A stretch of DNA of 64,000 bases from Ramlibacter cellulosilyticus (GCF_014297465.1 NZ_JACORT010000007.1:1-64000); one strand, 5' to 3'. Shown: positions 25,760 to 35,067, numbered from the stretch's first letter. The notes: generated from the letters alone by a model not told the origin. Numbers and translations: made by a program.

Positions 25760-27787
25760 ATGGCGACCAAGCCCACCCCCGGCAACGAACAGAACGCGTG
25801 GACCCTGCTGGTCGACGCGATCGCACGCCTGCCCGCCGCCGAACGCGCGGAGGCGATCCGCGACCTGCAGCTGGCCCTCGGTGCCACCGACAGCGGCACC
25901 GCGGAACAGTTGCTCAACCTCCTCGGGAAGGGACCCGCCGCGGCGCGCATCCCGAGCGGGCCCGCGCCCCCGGGCTACGTCCTCATGCTGGCCGCCCTGC
26001 TCGGGCGCGCCATCGAACGCCACCCCGCGCTGGAGCTGCCGGAGTCCGGGCTCAAGGCCCTGCCCACGACGCTCTCGCGCCTTCCCTTCGCTTCGCTCCG
26101 GCCGCTCGTCGGGCCGGCCCTGCGCGTCGTCATCGGGCGACCCACCGATGCCGACGTTCACCTGCTGGTCCAGTTCCTCAAGGAGATTTCCATGTCCGCC
26201 ACCTTCTTCGTCGACCCGAGCTCGATCCCCCTGTTCCAGGACCCCAACACGCGCGACACGCTGGTCAAGGCGCTCACCGACAAGGTGACCAGCGAACTGC
26301 AGGTGACCTTCGGCGTCTCGGCGGCGCAGGCGGACGTGAAGACGGTGCCCTCCGCGGCGGCGGTGCTGGGCATGGTGCTGCTGGATGGCGAGGCCGACGC
26401 CAACTCCGGCAGCCTGCGCACGGCGCTGCAGCGGGCGTGGCTGGAATCGATCGGCGAGATGCCCGCGGTCGGCGCGCCGAATGCCACGGTGCCGCTGTCG
26501 GAGGTCTACAAGTTCATCGCCGACACGCTGCCCAAGTTCAAGGGCGGCAGCACCAGCATCTCGCACCAGGAGTTCGCGTTCGTGGCGCGCAGCATCATCG
26601 GCAACGGCGCGAGCATCAAGTTCGGGCACCCCGACCTCGAGTCGTCCATCCGCATCGCGCTGGACCAGTACGTGCAGTCGCGCGCCACCGGCGACTCGCT
26701 GAGCCTGCCCCCGGGCACGCTCCCGGGCGGAACGCAGAACGCCGGCGGCGACGCCGACCTGAACAGCGACAACATCCGCGTGATCGGCCTGGTGTACCCG
26801 CTGGCACTGCTGGAGAAGGCCTTGCCGCTGCGCGTGGCGGACCGCGTCGCCGAGCTGTTCATGAACGGCCTGCTGCCTTTCGGCCAGGGCGCGGCCGGCA
26901 AGGCGATCGACGACTACTACTGGGAAAGCGAGGACCGCCTGAACGAGGCGCAGCGCCGCTCGCAGTACGCGCGCATGATCGGCATGCCGGGCGGCGAGGT
27001 GTCCAAGGAAGTGGCGCCGAACAAGAACTTCGAGCAGCTGTTCCTGCGCTTCATCTCCGCGGTCTCGGAGTTCACGCGGCAGCGCGAGGTGGACCGCATG
27101 TTCACCACCCGCACGTCCATCCTCGCCACCACCGACGAACAGGTGCGCAAGTGCGCCTTCGAAGTGGCGCAGAACGCATCGCTGTATGCCTGGGGCGGCA
27201 GCTTCCACGTCGCCGCGCGCATCAACCGCCACTTGCAGCGCGCGATCGAGATCCTGAACCAGCCGCCGGTGCTGCGCGTGTATGCCGCCAGCAACCACTG
27301 GCAGGTGATCGAGCGCGTCGCGCAGCAGGACTTCGGCGGCGCGCCCAACTGGGCCAAGTACAGCACGATGGCGCAGGCCGCGAGCCGCATCTTCGACGTG
27401 CTGGCGCGCAACACGCCGGCGCTGTCGGCAAGCGCCACCGGCGTGCCCTTCCTGTTCGACCCGGCGCTCGCGGGCAGCGTGAGCAGCGGCTTCGCCATCA
27501 CCACCACGTCGACGCGGCCGCCGAGCGGCCTGAGCCCGGCGGACACCAACCAGATCCTCACGAGCGTGCAGCTCTGGCTCGCCGTGAATGGCGTGCGCGA
27601 CGACCAGGTGAAGCAGTACGCGCAACCGGTCGAGATGAACACGGTGCCCAGCATCCCCACCCTGCCCGGCACCTCCACCAGCGGCGACACGTCGGGCATG
27701 GACGTGCTGAACAAGCTGAAGCAGCTCACGGCCAGCGGCACGCCCAACCCCGACCAGGTGCAGCAGCTGCTGTCCTCGCTGCACTGA
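25760..27787 (+). CDS. unrecognised 675-aa operon protein
   Basis: A 675-aa protein beginning three bases after the protease stop. I do not recognise it. Residues 1-144 are helical and Pro-bounded (LLVDAIARLPAAERAEAIRD); residues 145-660 are mostly helical with conserved-looking Trp/Tyr segments (IDDYYWESEDRLNEAQRRSQ, YAASNHWQVIERVAQQDFGG). The tail is Gly/Ser/Thr-rich, ending with a short helix. A strong AAGGAG stands 7 bases before an in-frame ATG at 26192, so a 531-aa shorter product may also be made. No signal peptide, membrane helix or enzyme motif is seen. Confidence 0.6.
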   Translation: MATKPTPGNEQNAWTLLVDAIARLPAAERAEAIRDLQLALGATDSGTAEQLLNLLGKGPAAARIPSGPAPPGYVLMLAALLGRAIERHPALELPESGLKALPTTLSRLPFASLRPLVGPALRVVIGRPTDADVHLLVQFLKEISMSATFFVDPSSIPLFQDPNTRDTLVKALTDKVTSELQVTFGVSAAQADVKTVPSAAAVLGMVLLDGEADANSGSLRTALQRAWLESIGEMPAVGAPNATVPLSEVYKFIADTLPKFKGGSTSISHQEFAFVARSIIGNGASIKFGHPDLESSIRIALDQYVQSRATGDSLSLPPGTLPGGTQNAGGDADLNSDNIRVIGLVYPLALLEKALPLRVADRVAELFMNGLLPFGQGAAGKAIDDYYWESEDRLNEAQRRSQYARMIGMPGGEVSKEVAPNKNFEQLFLRFISAVSEFTRQREVDRMFTTRTSILATTDEQVRKCAFEVAQNASLYAWGGSFHVAARINRHLQRAIEILNQPPVLRVYAASNHWQVIERVAQQDFGGAPNWAKYSTMAQAASRIFDVLARNTPALSASATGVPFLFDPALAGSVSSGFAITTTSTRPPSGLSPADTNQILTSVQLWLAVNGVRDDQVKQYAQPVEMNTVPSIPTLPGTSTSGDTSGMDVLNKLKQLTASGTPNPDQVQQLLSSLH

Positions 27788-27793
27788 TGGAGC

Positions 27794-28900
27794 ATGGCCA
27801 TGAAGCCCAGAGACACCCTCGCCCTGCGGGCGCGGCGGCTGCTGTCGCAGTCGGCACGCCAGCTGGGGACCGCGGATCCGCTGGATGACGTCGGCGAGGC
27901 GATCGACGAGCAGCTCGACGTGCCTTACGGCGAGCCGACCGACGACGCGCCGCTGTCCACCCACTTCTCGGAACAGACGCCCGAGCAGCTGAACTTCGTG
28001 ATGCGCGCCGCGGGGCAGGGCGTCACCGGCGCCGACCGCATCGCCAGCGCCAGCCACGCGATGACGCACGTGGTGGACCGCCACTTCGGCCGCGCCGCGC
28101 GCCATTGGCTGGACAACCAGCTGGAGGCGATCCGCTCGCAGGACAACGGCCGCGGCGCCTCCTGGGGCGCCGCGTTCGGCAGCGCCTTCGACCGCGCGGG
28201 GCTGGCCGAGTCGTACGTGCACTGCGAATGGGGACCGGGACTGATGGACGCCCTCCCGGCACCGCTGCACCGCATCGCGCGGCTCGCGCTGGAAGCGATG
28301 CCGGGGCTGCGGCCGGTGATCATGTCGGTGCGCTGCGGCCGCGCGGCCGGTGCGCAGCAGCTGTCGTTCGAGAGCGAACGGCCGCTGTCGCTGCCCGCGC
28401 TGCAGCCGCTGATGGACCAGCTCGGGCTCGCGCACCGCCACGCCGGCCTCATGAGTGCCGTCGCCTTCATCCTCGGCGCGCGCTTCGTGCTGCCCGCGGA
28501 AGCCGCGATGGTCACGCTGCGGCCGCTGCGCCAGGGCGTGGAGATGCGGCTGGACGTCAGCCTGGACGCGATCCCCGACCTGCCGTCGCAGCTGATGGCG
28601 CTGACGCGCCTGCAAATGAGCGAGCGGCCGCGCAGCGTGCACGGCATGGACCGCTGGCTCACCGCGCTCACGCCGGACGGCTATCCCGGGCCGGGCACGG
28701 TGTCCGTGCTGTCGGTGTGGGTGCGTCCGGACCTGCCGGCGCGCGTCGCGCTGTACCTGCGGCCCGCCTCGCTCGACCCGCGGCTGGAAGGCTTGCGCAA
28801 CCGCCGCCCCGCGGAAGCGCCGGCGCCCGCGCCGCGCGCGCCCGAGCCCGTCGCCAGCCAGGCGCTGTGGTCTTCCTCCGCCTGGCTTCCCGTCGCCTGA
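27794..28900 (+). CDS. unrecognised 368-aa operon protein with alternating strand/helix pairs
   Basis: A 368-aa protein, family unknown to me. From residue 165 the order is strand-strand-helix-helix repeated (RPVIMSVRCGRA, QQLSFESE, ALQPLMDQLG, VAFILGARFV, AAMVTLRPL, GVEMRLDVSL, VSVLSVWVRPD, ARVALYLRPA). This layout recalls the ABBA barrel of aromatic prenyltransferases, but no diagnostic residues were identified, so no function is assigned. A Pro/Ala-rich tail follows. Two in-frame ATGs (27794, 27800) are possible. Six bases separate it from the preceding gene. Confidence 0.55.
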   Translation: MAMKPRDTLALRARRLLSQSARQLGTADPLDDVGEAIDEQLDVPYGEPTDDAPLSTHFSEQTPEQLNFVMRAAGQGVTGADRIASASHAMTHVVDRHFGRAARHWLDNQLEAIRSQDNGRGASWGAAFGSAFDRAGLAESYVHCEWGPGLMDALPAPLHRIARLALEAMPGLRPVIMSVRCGRAAGAQQLSFESERPLSLPALQPLMDQLGLAHRHAGLMSAVAFILGARFVLPAEAAMVTLRPLRQGVEMRLDVSLDAIPDLPSQLMALTRLQMSERPRSVHGMDRWLTALTPDGYPGPGTVSVLSVWVRPDLPARVALYLRPASLDPRLEGLRNRRPAEAPAPAPRAPEPVASQALWSSSAWLPVA

Positions 28901-28918
28901 CCTTCACCGGAGCCTGCC

Positions 28919-30187
28919 ATGGACGCCGTCGCACTCGAGGACGACCGCTTGCTCGGCGACATCCGCGCGCGCGTGCGGCAGGCCCTGACCAGCAGTTCCG
29001 CGTTCAACGCCCTGCCCGCGGCCAAGCGCTCGGAGATCGCGCACGACACGGTGCGCGCCTTCCACTACATCCTCGGCGGCGCCGACGGCCGCTCGCGGCC
29101 GGCCGGCGTGGAACTGGCGGGCAACAGCAGCAGCTTCGCGCCGCTCGCGCAGGCGCAGGCCGGCGCGCCGGTGCCCGGCGGCCGCTTCACGGTGCCCGCG
29201 CCGCCGCCCATCGGCGAGGCGGCGCGCCAGGGCGGCAGCGCGATGGCCAACCTCGTGCAGGAGGTCGACTTTCCCTCCTTCGTCGGCGGCCTCGTCGACG
29301 GCGTCTTCAACTCCATCGTCACCAGCTCGATCAAGCAGATGGAGGCGTACGCGGAACTCGTGAAGAACGTCAGCAAGTCGGTCGACCAGTACATGAAGGA
29401 CAACGTGACCGAAGGCGACGCGCGCGACTACCTCGTGCAGAAGTATCCCGAGCACCTGGAGATGGACTACACGCAGGAGGCGCCCAAGGTCAAGCCGCGC
29501 GAAGGCGCCGACGAATCCAACCTGCCCGACTTCTTCGCCGACCTCGGCCTCAAGGTGCCGATGTCGGGCCTCGACCAGGACTCCGCCGAGCAGCAGCTGG
29601 TGCCCGCCGCACGCCAGCGCATCGCCATGGACCGCCAGCAGATGCTGGCGACGATGGTGATGATGGGCGTGAACCGGCTGGTGGTCACCAACGGCACGAT
29701 CGAGGCCTCGTGCCTGTTCCGCCTGGACACGCGCGACACGCGCACCCGCAACCGCACCAACACCTCCGGCGGCACCACCACCAGCGGCAGCCACGACGAG
29801 TGGGGCGGCAAGGGCGACTCGCACTGGGAAGGCGAGAACAAGGGCGGCTGGTTCAGCAACAAGAGCAGCAAGTACTCGGGCAACAGCAGCTGGTACAACG
29901 GCCACACGCGCGACAGCAGCGCCACGTTCAGCGTGTCCACGGTGGACACCAACAAGAACGAGGAGGAGATCAAGCTGCACGCCGAGCTCGCGGGCAAGGT
30001 GAAGCTCAATTTCAAGAGCGACTACTTCCCGATGGAGCGCATGGTGGACGCGCTGCAGATCAACCAGATCCGCGAGAAGACGCCGTCCGCCGCCCCCGCG
30101 CCCGCGGTGCCCCTGCCCGCGCCGCCGCCGCTGCCGGCCATGCCCGCGCTGCCGCCGGTGCCGGGCCTGCCGGCGCCCGGGCGCTGA
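28919..30187 (+). CDS. five-paralogue family member 2 (P2), unknown function
   Basis: A 422-aa member of the operon's paralogue family, closest to P3. The N-terminal segment LEDDRLLGDIRARVRQALTS then DTVRAFHYILGGADGRSRP is shared with P3 only. Core 1 (about 116-165): FPSFVGGLVDGVFNSIVTSS, then IKQMEAYAELVKNVSKSVDQ. Core 2 (226-262): VPAARQRIAMDRQQMLATMV. Core 3 (about 355-372): LAGKVKLNFKSDYFPMERM. Between cores 2 and 3 lies a polar Gly/Ser/Asn/Trp-rich stretch (residues 280-340) absent from P1, P4 and P5. The tail is Pro-rich (PLPAPPPLPAMPALPP). No catalytic motif or signal peptide is seen. Confidence 0.7.
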   Translation: MDAVALEDDRLLGDIRARVRQALTSSSAFNALPAAKRSEIAHDTVRAFHYILGGADGRSRPAGVELAGNSSSFAPLAQAQAGAPVPGGRFTVPAPPPIGEAARQGGSAMANLVQEVDFPSFVGGLVDGVFNSIVTSSIKQMEAYAELVKNVSKSVDQYMKDNVTEGDARDYLVQKYPEHLEMDYTQEAPKVKPREGADESNLPDFFADLGLKVPMSGLDQDSAEQQLVPAARQRIAMDRQQMLATMVMMGVNRLVVTNGTIEASCLFRLDTRDTRTRNRTNTSGGTTTSGSHDEWGGKGDSHWEGENKGGWFSNKSSKYSGNSSWYNGHTRDSSATFSVSTVDTNKNEEEIKLHAELAGKVKLNFKSDYFPMERMVDALQINQIREKTPSAAPAPAVPLPAPPPLPAMPALPPVPGLPAPGR

Positions 30188-30199
30188 GGAGGTCCCGCC

Positions 30200-31414
30200 A
30201 TGGCCGCCGAAGACGACCGCCTGCTGCCGCTGATCCGCGAGCGCGTGAAGGAGGGCCTGACCTCCAGCGCCGCCTTCGCGCGGCTGCCGCCCGCGCAGCG
30301 CGCCAAGGTGGCCAACGACACGGTGCGCGCCTTCCACTACATCCTCGGCGGCGCCGACGGCCGCACGCGGCCCGACGCCGTGACGCTGGCCGGCCGCACG
30401 CCCGTGGCGGCGATGGCCGACAAGCCGCCGCTGCCGGAAGGCGACACCGCCGGCTCGCGCTTCGCGCAGAGCGGCGCGGTCGCGGCGCAGCAGGGCTCGA
30501 CCGCGTTCACCGAGATGATCCAGAAGGTGGACTTCCCGCAGTTCGTCGCGGGGCTGATCGACGGCGTGTTCAACGCCATCGTGCACTCGTCGATCCAGCA
30601 GATGGAGGCGTACGCCGAGCTGGTGAAGAACGTCAGCAAGTCGGTCGACCAGTACATGAAGGACAACGTCAGCGAGAACAACGCGCGCGACTACCTGGCC
30701 GACCGCTACCCCGAGCACTTCGAGATCGACATCTCCGGCGACAAGCCGCGCGTGCGCAAGCGCCAGGGTTCGAACGACGAGAACCTGCCCGACCTGCAGG
30801 GCGACCTCGGCCTGCCGGAGCCGGTGACCTCCGTGGACGACGACGAGATCGAAGGCAAGCTGGTGCCGGCGGCGCGCCGTCGCATGGCGCTGGACCGGCA
30901 GCAGCTGCTGGCGACGATGGTGATGATGGGCGTGAACCGGCTGGTCGTGACCAACGGGACGATCGAGGCATCGTGCATGTTCGAGCTGAACACCACCGAT
31001 GCGGTCAAGCGCCGCATGCGGCAGGAGCGCTCGGCGGACTGGCATTCGCAGAACAAGTCCGAGCACGGCTACGAGGGCGACTACAGCCGCGAGAGCTCCG
31101 GCTTCCTCGGCCTCGGCGCGAAGAAGAAGCTGAACCAGAGCTGGTACGGCAAGTCCACGCACGACGACTCCGCCAACTTCTCGGTCACCACCTCGCGCAG
31201 CGAAGACTCCGACGCCAAGGTGCAGATGCACGCCAAGCTGGCCGGCAAGGTCAACGTGCAGTTCAAGAGCGACTACTTCCCGATGGAGCGCATGGTGGAC
31301 GTGATGCAGATCCAGGCGATCCGCGGCAAGACGCCCGAAGGCGCCACGCCGCCGGCGGGTGCCACGCCCGTCGGCGCGTTGCCGGCGCCGAAGCAGCCGG
31401 TGGCCCTCCGCTGA
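30200..31414 (+). CDS. five-paralogue family member 3 (P3), unknown function
   Basis: A 404-aa protein, near-twin of P2 and probably from a recent tandem duplication. The shared start is EDDRLLPLIRERVKEGLTS and DTVRAFHYILGGADGRTRP. Core 1 begins near residue 111 (FPQFVAGLIDGVFNAIVHSS), core 2 near 220 (VPAARRRMALDRQQLLATMV) and core 3 near 350 (LAGKVNVQFKSDYFPMERM). The variable segment between cores 2 and 3 (residues 270-330) differs from P2 in sequence but keeps the SWY and ANFSV pattern. A strong AGGAGG precedes ATG 30200. The tail is shorter and less Pro-rich than in P2. Confidence 0.7.
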   Translation: MAAEDDRLLPLIRERVKEGLTSSAAFARLPPAQRAKVANDTVRAFHYILGGADGRTRPDAVTLAGRTPVAAMADKPPLPEGDTAGSRFAQSGAVAAQQGSTAFTEMIQKVDFPQFVAGLIDGVFNAIVHSSIQQMEAYAELVKNVSKSVDQYMKDNVSENNARDYLADRYPEHFEIDISGDKPRVRKRQGSNDENLPDLQGDLGLPEPVTSVDDDEIEGKLVPAARRRMALDRQQLLATMVMMGVNRLVVTNGTIEASCMFELNTTDAVKRRMRQERSADWHSQNKSEHGYEGDYSRESSGFLGLGAKKKLNQSWYGKSTHDDSANFSVTTSRSEDSDAKVQMHAKLAGKVNVQFKSDYFPMERMVDVMQIQAIRGKTPEGATPPAGATPVGALPAPKQPVALR

Positions 31415-31424
31415 AGGAACGGCG

Positions 31425-32330
31425 ATGCGCAGCGCCCTCGACGTGCTGGCCCTCGCCCTGCGCACCGCGCAGGCAGGCCTGGCGCAACGCGCGCGCGCCA
31501 TGGCGGCCGCCGACGATCCCCTGCGGCTCGCGCTGCCGCCCTTGCCGGCGGCGCCGCCGGTCACGCCGGCGGCCGACGCGCTCGCCGCCTATGCAGCGCT
31601 GTACCTGCACGCGGAACTGGAAGAAGCGCGCGTGCTGCCCGCGGTGGAAGCGCTGGCGGAACGGCGCTACCGGCTCGCCCTGCAGGACCGCAACACCATC
31701 GGCAGGCTGGAACGCTTCTTCCTCTCGGCGCGCGACCACCCCGCGCGCTCCGAGCGCGCGGTGATCTTCGGCCGGCTGTTCGGCATGGGCGAAGGCCGCG
31801 GCGACGACGCGCGGCTCGACTTCCTGCAGCGGCTGCTGCGCCTGGCCACCGCCGCCGTGCGCGCGGACCTCGAACGCAGCCGCCTGGCCGGCCAGCCGGG
31901 CCTCGCGAGCCAGGCAGCGTGGCAGGCGGCCGCGCAGGACCTGCTCGCGGTCGTGGCGGCGCAGCCGGGAGCCTGGCTCGTGCAGTCCGCAAGGCGCATC
32001 CATGCGCGCTCGCTGCAGGCCTTCGACATCCTGGGCGATGCGGGACTGATGCGCTGGCTGCTCTCGCGCTCGCCCTGGGAGTCGCTCACGAAGCTGCTGC
32101 CGGAAGAAGGCGCCTTGCAGCGCGACGCCGCCGCGCGCCGCGGGGCCGCGGGCCAGGCGCTGCTGCGCGCGCTGCCCGCCGCGGCCACGAGCTTGCCGGA
32201 CGCGGAGACCGTGCAGGCGGCGGTGCGCTGGCTGGTGGCGAGCGGGCTGCCGGTGCCGCAGGCGACGATGCTGCCGCCGCCTTCCTCCGCGATCGGCGTG
32301 CCGGAGACGGCGTTCGAGGTGTCTGCATGA
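31425..32330 (+). CDS. unrecognised helical operon protein (301 aa)
   Basis: A 301-aa Ala/Arg/Leu-rich protein predicted to be almost wholly helical (AAYAALYLHAELEEARVLPA, LDFLQRLLRLATAAVRADLE). I do not recognise the family and see no motif, signal or membrane segment. ATG 31425 follows GAAGGAACG, 10 bases after the P3 stop. Its stop overlaps the ATG of P4 (ATGA), so its dosage is tied to P4. It separates the P2/P3 pair from the P4/P5 pair. Confidence 0.55.
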   Translation: MRSALDVLALALRTAQAGLAQRARAMAAADDPLRLALPPLPAAPPVTPAADALAAYAALYLHAELEEARVLPAVEALAERRYRLALQDRNTIGRLERFFLSARDHPARSERAVIFGRLFGMGEGRGDDARLDFLQRLLRLATAAVRADLERSRLAGQPGLASQAAWQAAAQDLLAVVAAQPGAWLVQSARRIHARSLQAFDILGDAGLMRWLLSRSPWESLTKLLPEEGALQRDAAARRGAAGQALLRALPAAATSLPDAETVQAAVRWLVASGLPVPQATMLPPPSSAIGVPETAFEVSA

Positions 32331-33838
32331 GCGCCGTCCTTGCCCGGCCAGCGCGCGAGCCGCCCACTACCTTGAGCGGGGCCTTCGCCACGCCGCCCGA
32401 CCCCAACGGCATCCTGCCGACGGCGGCCACCGAAGCGCTGGTGCGCTCGCAGGTGGCGAGCCTGCTGGAGGCGACGCCTTCCTTTCACGAGCTCGCGCAC
32501 GGCGAACGCCGCGCCCTGCAGGACAAGCTGGTGCGCGTGGCGGCCTACGCGGCGGAATGCCTGCGTGACATCTACTGGCAGTCCGAGAAGCTCGGGCAGA
32601 CCCCGGTGCTCAAGGAAACGCGCACCAGCCGTCCCGTGGCTCCCGCCACGCAGCCGCCCGCCCTCGCCACCGCGCAGGCCAACGACTTCAAGCCGCGCGC
32701 CGCCAGCCAGATCGGCAACGTCACGCAGCAGACGCTGCGCGCCATCGCCTTCCCCACCTTCGTCGCCGACCTGATCCGCGGCACCTTCGACGCGATCTTC
32801 CAGACCAACATCAAGCAGATGGAAGCCTTCGGCCGGCTGCTGGGCAACGTGTCCAAGACGGTGGACCAGTTCATGGAAGACAACGTCACCGACGAACACG
32901 CGCATGCCTGGCTCGCCGACACGTATCCCCGGCACCTGCAGCTGAAGAACGGCAAGGCCGTCCCGCGCGACAACGCCGACCAGCTGCCGCCGCCGAACTT
33001 CGAGGGCGAGCTGCACACCAGCGCCAGCCTGGACGAGTCCTCCATCGAGGAGACGCTGCTGCCCGCCGCGCGCCGCCGCATGGCGGAGACGCGGCTGCAG
33101 ATGCTGTCGACGATGGTGCTGATGGGGATCAACCGCATCGTGGTCACGGCGGGAAAGATCCGCGCGACCATGGCCTTCCACATCGACACGAGCGACAGCG
33201 CGTTCGAGCGCACGGCCGAGGACGTGGATGCGCGCGTGGCGGTGCGCGGCCACTACAACGCGCTGGTGTGGGGCGTGGAAGCTTCCGCGTCGCTGGCCTA
33301 CGTGAGCAGCAAGCGCGCCGGCAGCGACGCGGAGATCAACACCAGCACCGACCTCACCGGCGAGGTGGAACTGCACTTCAAGAGCGACTACTTCCCGGTG
33401 GAACGCTTCGCGCCGCCCAACACCTTGAAGGCGATCTCGGGCAACACCGCCGTTCCCGAAGCGAACCCGCCGCCCACGTTCGCTGCGCCCACCGTCGGCG
33501 CGCCGCCACCACCGCCCCCGCCCGTGCGGCGCAAGCGCGAGCCGCCGCCGACGATGACGCCGGTGGGCTCGCCCCTGCCGACCGCGCCGGCGCTGCCGAC
33601 GGCGCCGATCGGCAAGGGCACGCTCGACCCGCACGCCAACGACCCGGTGCCGGAACCGGAGGCGAAGAAGGAAGAGGACAAGCCGAAGGAAGAAGCCAAG
33701 CCCAAGGAAGGCGCCAAGGGCAAGGCGAAGGACAAGGGCAAGCCCGAAGCCGAGGCCCCGCCCGAGCCCCCACCGGAAGGCGAGGACGCGCAAGGCCTTG
33801 CGCTCGCCGCGAAAGGACTGCCATGGACCGTCCACTGA
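32327..33838 (+). CDS. five-paralogue family member 4 (P4), long Pro/Lys-rich tail
   Basis: A 503-aa member of the family, grouped with P5. The N-terminal segment is VRSQVASLLEATPSFHELAH, GERRALQDKLVRVAAYAAEC. Core 1 begins near residue 142 (FPTFVADLIRGTFDAIFQTN, IKQMEAFGRLLGNVSKTVDQ), core 2 near 243 (LLPAARRRMAETRLQMLSTM), core 3 near 345 (LTGEVELHFKSDYFPVERF). Residues 370-503 are a long low-complexity tail: poly-Pro (PPPPPPPVRRKREPPP), then Lys/Glu/Pro blocks (EEDKPKEEAKPKEGAKGKAK) and a final QGLALAAKGLPW that echoes the GLAL...PW end of P1. It overlaps P5 by 16 bases. Confidence 0.7.
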   Translation: MSAVLARPAREPPTTLSGAFATPPDPNGILPTAATEALVRSQVASLLEATPSFHELAHGERRALQDKLVRVAAYAAECLRDIYWQSEKLGQTPVLKETRTSRPVAPATQPPALATAQANDFKPRAASQIGNVTQQTLRAIAFPTFVADLIRGTFDAIFQTNIKQMEAFGRLLGNVSKTVDQFMEDNVTDEHAHAWLADTYPRHLQLKNGKAVPRDNADQLPPPNFEGELHTSASLDESSIEETLLPAARRRMAETRLQMLSTMVLMGINRIVVTAGKIRATMAFHIDTSDSAFERTAEDVDARVAVRGHYNALVWGVEASASLAYVSSKRAGSDAEINTSTDLTGEVELHFKSDYFPVERFAPPNTLKAISGNTAVPEANPPPTFAAPTVGAPPPPPPPVRRKREPPPTMTPVGSPLPTAPALPTAPIGKGTLDPHANDPVPEPEAKKEEDKPKEEAKPKEGAKGKAKDKGKPEAEAPPEPPPEGEDAQGLALAAKGLPWTVH

Positions 33839-35067
33839 ACGCCGCCGCGCCCAGCCTGCCGGGTCCGTTCGACACGGCGCCGCTGGCCCAGGGCATGCGC
33901 ATCACGCCGCCGGTGTCGCGGCTGGTGCACGCGCAGGTGCAGGCGCTGCTGGAGTCCAGCCCCGCCTTCCACGACCTGCCGGCCGAGCGCCGTGCCCTCA
34001 TGGGCCGCGACCTCGAGAAGATCGCGGGCTACACCGCCGCCCTCGTGCACGAGGAGTGGGCCCAGTCCAAGCGGCTCGGGCAGACGCCGGTGCTGCACCA
34101 GCGCGAGACCCTGCCGGTGGCGCCGCCGCAGGCGCCCACGGCGCTGGCTGCCGTCGAGGCCCTGCGCGGGCCGCCGCCCGTGAAGCAGGAGCACTTCGAG
34201 GCGCGCGCGGCCAACCAGGTGGGCCGCATCACGCGCGACACGCTCAACGCGATCGCCTTCCCCACCTTCGTCGCCGACCTGATCAAGGGCACCTTCCAGG
34301 CCATCGTCAACGCGAGCATCCAGCAGATGGAGGCCTACGGGAAGCTGCTGGCCAACGTGTCGAAGACGGTCGACCAGTTCATGGCCGACAACATCAGCGA
34401 CAACAACGCGCGCGACTGGCTCGCCAGCGCCTACCCGAGCCACTTCAAGGTGGACACCAGCGGCGACAGCCCGAAGATGACGGTGCGCGACGGCGCCGAC
34501 GGCGCGGCGAAGCCGGACTTCCGCGGCACGCTCGGACTCGACGAGGACGTCGACATCTCGGACGAGGCGGCCGAGGAGAAGCTCGTGCCGGCCGCGCGCC
34601 GCTACCTGGCGAAGAGCCGACACCAGATGCTCTCGACGATGATGCTCATGGGCATCAACCGCATCGTCATCACCAGCGGGCGCATCTATGCGCGCATGGG
34701 CTTCCAGATCAACGCGCAGGACCTCGCCCAGGCCGAGAGCGCGAGCCAGTTCGACGCCAGGCACGAGAGCACGGTGCACTTCGGCGGCGGCATCGCCGGC
34801 TTCTTCGGCGGCCCCGGCGGCGAGGCGACCACCAGCGTCGCCTACGTCTCGTCGAAGAAGGCCAACAGCGCCGACGCCATCGACGTGCACGCCGACCTCA
34901 CCGGCGAAGTGGACCTCAAGTTCAAGAGCGACTACTTCCCGATGGAGCGCTTCGCCAAGCCCGAACTCATGTCGATGATCATGGGCAACACGCCCAACCC
35001 GGGGGCCAACACCCCGGTCAACAGCCACGGCGGCGAGGGCGCGAAGGCGCCCGCGCCCGCTCCCTGA
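33823..35067 (+). CDS. five-paralogue family member 5 (P5), unknown function
   Basis: A 414-aa member closest to P4. The N-terminus has VHAQVQALLESSPAFHDLPA and ERRALMGRDLEKIAGYTAAL. Core 1 begins near 145 (FPTFVADLIKGTFQAIVNAS, IQQMEAYGKLLANVSKTVDQ), core 2 near 253 (LVPAARRYLAKSRHQMLSTM, MLMGINRIVITSG), core 3 near 360 (LTGEVDLKFKSDYFPMERF). A glycine run (FGGGIAGFFGGPGG) replaces the polar insert of P2/P3. ATG 33823 lies inside the 3' end of P4 in another frame. The tail is short. Function unknown. Confidence 0.7.
   Translation: MDRPLNAAAPSLPGPFDTAPLAQGMRITPPVSRLVHAQVQALLESSPAFHDLPAERRALMGRDLEKIAGYTAALVHEEWAQSKRLGQTPVLHQRETLPVAPPQAPTALAAVEALRGPPPVKQEHFEARAANQVGRITRDTLNAIAFPTFVADLIKGTFQAIVNASIQQMEAYGKLLANVSKTVDQFMADNISDNNARDWLASAYPSHFKVDTSGDSPKMTVRDGADGAAKPDFRGTLGLDEDVDISDEAAEEKLVPAARRYLAKSRHQMLSTMMLMGINRIVITSGRIYARMGFQINAQDLAQAESASQFDARHESTVHFGGGIAGFFGGPGGEATTSVAYVSSKKANSADAIDVHADLTGEVDLKFKSDYFPMERFAKPELMSMIMGNTPNPGANTPVNSHGGEGAKAPAPAP

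Noticed and set aside
23450..28642. A 1730-codon open frame on the minus strand
   Set aside because: It is antisense to the trypco2-like, protease, 675-aa and 368-aa genes, whose frames have recognisable domains and ribosome sites. Its translation is His/Arg/Ala-rich without motifs, which is typical of shadow frames in high-GC DNA.
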